A model generated the notes under the pieces. That model ran no database searches. It saw only the letters and a program-made list of their open reading frames with translations, and was not told the DNA's origin. From Bacillota bacterium (GTDB lineage: Bacteria > Bacillota > Desulfitobacteriia > Desulfitobacteriales > JAJXUE01), in NCBI GenBank assembly GCA_021786555.1, contig JAJYNB010000267.1:1-6402 (forward strand): 6,402 nucleotides of DNA, read 5' to 3'. Each line of letters opens with the position of its first letter. Positions within the stretch are counted from its first letter, which is position 1. This document shows positions 4,541 to 6,402 of this stretch, in pieces. The position numbers and the translations under genes were made by a program.

Positions 4541-5554
4541 GTGATTATAGTTATGCGCCGGGGCGCAACGCACGAACAAGTAGAAGAAATTACAGACCGG
4601 CTGAAACAGGAAGGTTTTAGCGTCCACCTGTCGGAAGGGGTGGAAAAGACGATTGTGGGCGCCATCGGGGACAGATCCCGCCTGGAGTCCCTGGCCCTGG
4701 AAGCTTACCCGGCTGTTGACAAGGTCGTGCCGATTTTGCGGCCCTATAAACTGGCAGGACGCGAATTCCACCCCGAGGACACAGTAATCGAGATAGGACC
4801 GCACAAGATTGGCGGGGACCAGGTGCACGTCATGGCCGGCCCCTGTGCCGTGGAAAGCCGGGAACAAATTTTGCAGACTGCGCGGGCGGTCAAAGCTGCC
4901 GGAGCCACTATTTTACGGGGCGGAGCTTTTAAGCCCCGCACCTCCCCCTATTCCTTTCAGGGGTTAGAGGAAAAAGGACTGCAGCTTTTGGCGGAGGCCC
5001 GGGACGAAACAGGGCTGCTAATTGTGACTGAAGTCGTTGATCCCAGAAACGTGGAACTTGTCTCAAATTACGCTGATATCCTGCAGATCGGCGCCCGCAA
5101 CATGCAGAATTTTTTCCTGCTGCGGGAAGTGGCCAAAACGGGCAGACCAGTCATGCTGAAGCGTGGACCGTCAGCCACCTACGAGGAATGGATTATGGCC
5201 GCCGAGTACGTAATGGCGGGAGGAAATTATAACGTGATGTTCTGCGAACGGGGCATCCGGACCTTTGAAACCTATACGCGCAACACCTTGGACCTCTGTG
5301 CTGTGCCTGTGCTTAAACAGCTTTCGCACCTTCCGGTCGTAGTTGACCCTAGTCATGGAACCGGACGCTGGAATCTGGTTCAGACCATGTCTGTGGCGGC
5401 AGTTGCGGCAGGGGCCGATGCCCTGATAGTTGAAGTTCATCCGGATCCATCCAAAGCCCTGTCCGACGGGCCCCAATCCTTGACGCTTGAGAACTTTGAC
5501 GGCTTAATGCAGGATTTACGCCAGGTGGTCAAGCTTTCAGGCAGGCACATTTAA
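4541..5554 (+). CDS. aroF: DAHP synthase, type I-beta, full length with N-terminal ferredoxin-like regulatory domain (copy 2)
   Basis: Catalyses the same first shikimate-pathway reaction as the copy at 201, but is 337 residues and matches the Thermotoga maritima type in domain layout. Residues 1-66 form the ferredoxin-like domain (MIIVMRRGAT at the start, IVGAIGD at 38-44). In T. maritima this domain closes over the active site when tyrosine or phenylalanine binds. A linker (67-79) leads to the TIM barrel. Metal ligands C102, H272, E298 and D309 fall at exactly the T. maritima residue numbers. Other signatures are MAGPCAVES (98-106), KPRTSPYSF (131-139), QIGARNMQNF (182-191), LKRG (206-209), CERGIRTFE (235-243) and DPSHGTGR (269-276). 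GTG 4541 is chosen because it follows AAAGGAG by 8 bases and gives a complete regulatory domain. Feedback control by aromatic amino acids is inferred from the domain. The tyrA open frame starts 14 bases after the stop, so the two are probably cotranscribed. Confidence 0.96.
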   Translation: MIIVMRRGATHEQVEEITDRLKQEGFSVHLSEGVEKTIVGAIGDRSRLESLALEAYPAVDKVVPILRPYKLAGREFHPEDTVIEIGPHKIGGDQVHVMAGPCAVESREQILQTARAVKAAGATILRGGAFKPRTSPYSFQGLEEKGLQLLAEARDETGLLIVTEVVDPRNVELVSNYADILQIGARNMQNFFLLREVAKTGRPVMLKRGPSATYEEWIMAAEYVMAGGNYNVMFCERGIRTFETYTRNTLDLCAVPVLKQLSHLPVVVDPSHGTGRWNLVQTMSVAAVAAGADALIVEVHPDPSKALSDGPQSLTLENFDGLMQDLRQVVKLSGRHI

Positions 5555-5560
5555 GGGGGT
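5552..5560 (+). promoter_or_regulatory. Ribosome-binding site favouring a tyrA start at 5569
   Basis: TAAGGGGGT is complementary to the 16S rRNA 3' end over 9 bases with one G-U pair. It overlaps the aroF stop codon and lies 8 bases before ATG 5569. The alternative GTG at 5689 has only CGGGGCAG nearby. This is the main reason to prefer the long tyrA form. Confidence 0.55.
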
Positions 5561-5567
5561 AGACGGT

Positions 5568-5600
5568 CATGCCGCTGGCGGCGCCATCAGAGGATGGAAA
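5568..5600. repeat. GCCGC-hairpin unit, copy 2
   Basis: CATGCCGCTGGCGGC forms a GCCGC/GCGGC stem with a 2-base gap and resembles the unit at 3165. The proposed tyrA start codon ATG 5569 lies inside it. If the unit is a dispersed repeat, the strong start here may be fortuitous. Confidence 0.35.
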
Positions 5601-6402
5601 TACTCCTCAAAGTCTCTCAAGGCCCGGAAGCAAGCATGCACTCGGACCTCGGACTTCGGACACCGGACTTCTATTTCGGGGCAGACCTGTGGAGAACCGC
5701 AAAATTGCAGTTATTGGTTTAGGTTTAATCGGCGGTTCCCTGGGGCTGGCCCTGGCAGGAAAGGGATATGAGATTACCGGCATAGACCGGAACCGGGAGA
5801 CTTTGGCCAGGGGTCTCAAACTGGGCGCTGCCAGCAGGGTGACAGAAAACTTGGCGGATGGAGTTAAGGGCGCAGCTGTGGTTTTTCTGGCAGTGCCGGT
5901 AGGAGCTGCGTCGGAGGTGCTGAAAACAATTGCTCCCCATCTCTCCCCCGGCGTGATTGTCAGTGATGTAGGCAGTGTAAAAACAAGCCAGCTGCGTCTG
6001 GCGCAGGATTTGCTCCCCGCAGGGGTTGATTTTGTCGGCGGCCACCCAATGGCCGGTACAGAACAGGCCGGCATTGACGGTGCGGACCCTTTGATGTTTG
6101 TCAACGCTGTTTACGTGCTGACCCCTGCAGCCAATTGCTCGCCTGGTGCTGTGGAGGAAATGGCAGCGCTGGCGCGCCAGGCAGGGGCTCATCCGCTTAT
6201 TATGGATCCGGTCAAACATGACCGCGCTGTGGCCACCCTGAGCCACCTGCCCCACCTGTTGGCGGTAGCCCTGACCAAAACAGCCGGCAAGCTGGAAGAG
6301 GAAGAGCCTTGCAGCCTGGCCCTCGCCGCAGGCAGCTTTCGTGACGGTACGCGGGTGGCTGCCAGCAGTCCGGTGATGTGGCAGGATATTTGTCTCGTCA
6401 AC
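5569..6402 (+). CDS. tyrA: Prephenate dehydrogenase, partial (3' end outside window)
   Basis: Oxidatively decarboxylates prephenate to 4-hydroxyphenylpyruvate, the tyrosine precursor. The frame is open to the window edge: 278 codons from ATG 5569, or 238 from GTG 5689. Counting from GTG 5689, the Rossmann motif is VIGLGLIGGSLG (8-19). D33 at the end of the second strand favours NAD over NADP. DVGSVK is at 93-98, GGHPMAGTEQAG at 117-128 with the catalytic-type H119, HDRAVATLSHLPH at 177-189, and AAGSFRDGTRVA at 213-224 with a likely prephenate-binding R222 (the H119-R222 spacing equals H147-R250 of the Aquifex enzyme). The conserved domain starts right after GTG 5689, the usual N-terminus. ATG 5569 has a much better ribosome site and reads in frame with no stop, adding 40 low-complexity residues partly encoded by a heptad repeat. 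I give the longer form, but the start is uncertain. A C-terminal ACT domain, if present, lies beyond the window. Confidence 0.93.
   Translation, partial: MPLAAPSEDGNTPQSLSRPGSKHALGPRTSDTGLLFRGRPVENRKIAVIGLGLIGGSLGLALAGKGYEITGIDRNRETLARGLKLGAASRVTENLADGVKGAAVVFLAVPVGAASEVLKTIAPHLSPGVIVSDVGSVKTSQLRLAQDLLPAGVDFVGGHPMAGTEQAGIDGADPLMFVNAVYVLTPAANCSPGAVEEMAALARQAGAHPLIMDPVKHDRAVATLSHLPHLLAVALTKTAGKLEEEEPCSLALAAGSFRDGTRVAASSPVMWQDICLVN
5641..5668. repeat. Heptad repeat of a second consensus, inside the tyrA open frame
   Basis: Four 7-bp units CTCGGAC, CTCGGAC, TTCGGAC, ACCGGAC. The period is the same as in the other tracts but the consensus is YTCGGAC, not ATTCTGA. It lies 20 bases before GTG 5689, the same kind of position that the other tracts have relative to their genes. 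Confidence 0.75.

Noticed and set aside
5607..6401. Several long - strand open frames opposite tyrA
   Set aside because: The + strand encodes an unmistakable prephenate dehydrogenase; the - strand frames are low-complexity and Arg/Pro/Ser-rich.

Overview
The window is an aromatic amino acid biosynthesis locus interrupted by one IS200/IS605-family insertion sequence. All chromosomal genes are on the + strand: aroF (DAHP synthase without its regulatory domain), then after the insertion a hisC-type aminotransferase, a second full-length aroF, and the 5' part of tyrA (prephenate dehydrogenase), which runs off the right edge. Type I-beta DAHP synthases, a hisC/tyrA cluster, strong GGAGG-type ribosome sites and GTG starts fit a Gram-positive anaerobe of the Clostridia/Peptococcaceae sort. 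This assignment is inference only; no taxonomic marker is present.

Layout. 1-200: spacer with a degenerate 7-bp tandem repeat. 201-1028: aroF copy 1. About 1025-2934: the IS, with tnpA and tnpB on the - strand, subterminal hairpins at both ends, and a probable omega-RNA at the right end. The right end of the IS appears to supply the stop codon of aroF copy 1. 2935-3366: a 432-base spacer with a good sigma-A-type promoter, a short leader ending in an intrinsic terminator that overlaps a possible antiterminator, several heptad-repeat tracts and a REP-like palindrome. 3367-4452: hisC. 4541-5554: aroF copy 2. From 5569 (or 5689): tyrA.

Pathway. The two aroF products make DAHP, the first shikimate-pathway intermediate. 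TyrA oxidises prephenate to 4-hydroxyphenylpyruvate. The HisC-type enzyme can transaminate 4-hydroxyphenylpyruvate and phenylpyruvate as well as imidazole acetol phosphate. The locus therefore holds the entry step and the terminal tyrosine/phenylalanine steps. Copy 2 keeps the N-terminal ferredoxin-like regulatory domain seen in the Thermotoga maritima enzyme. Copy 1 lacks it, so one feedback-inhibited and one insensitive isozyme is a reasonable inference.

No clearly new defence or mobile system is visible. The points most worth following up are the IS landing on a stop codon, the TnpB with a displaced RuvC-II glutamate, the possible attenuator ahead of hisC, and the short tandem repeats that sit just upstream of every chromosomal gene, one tract of which may be translated as part of TyrA.
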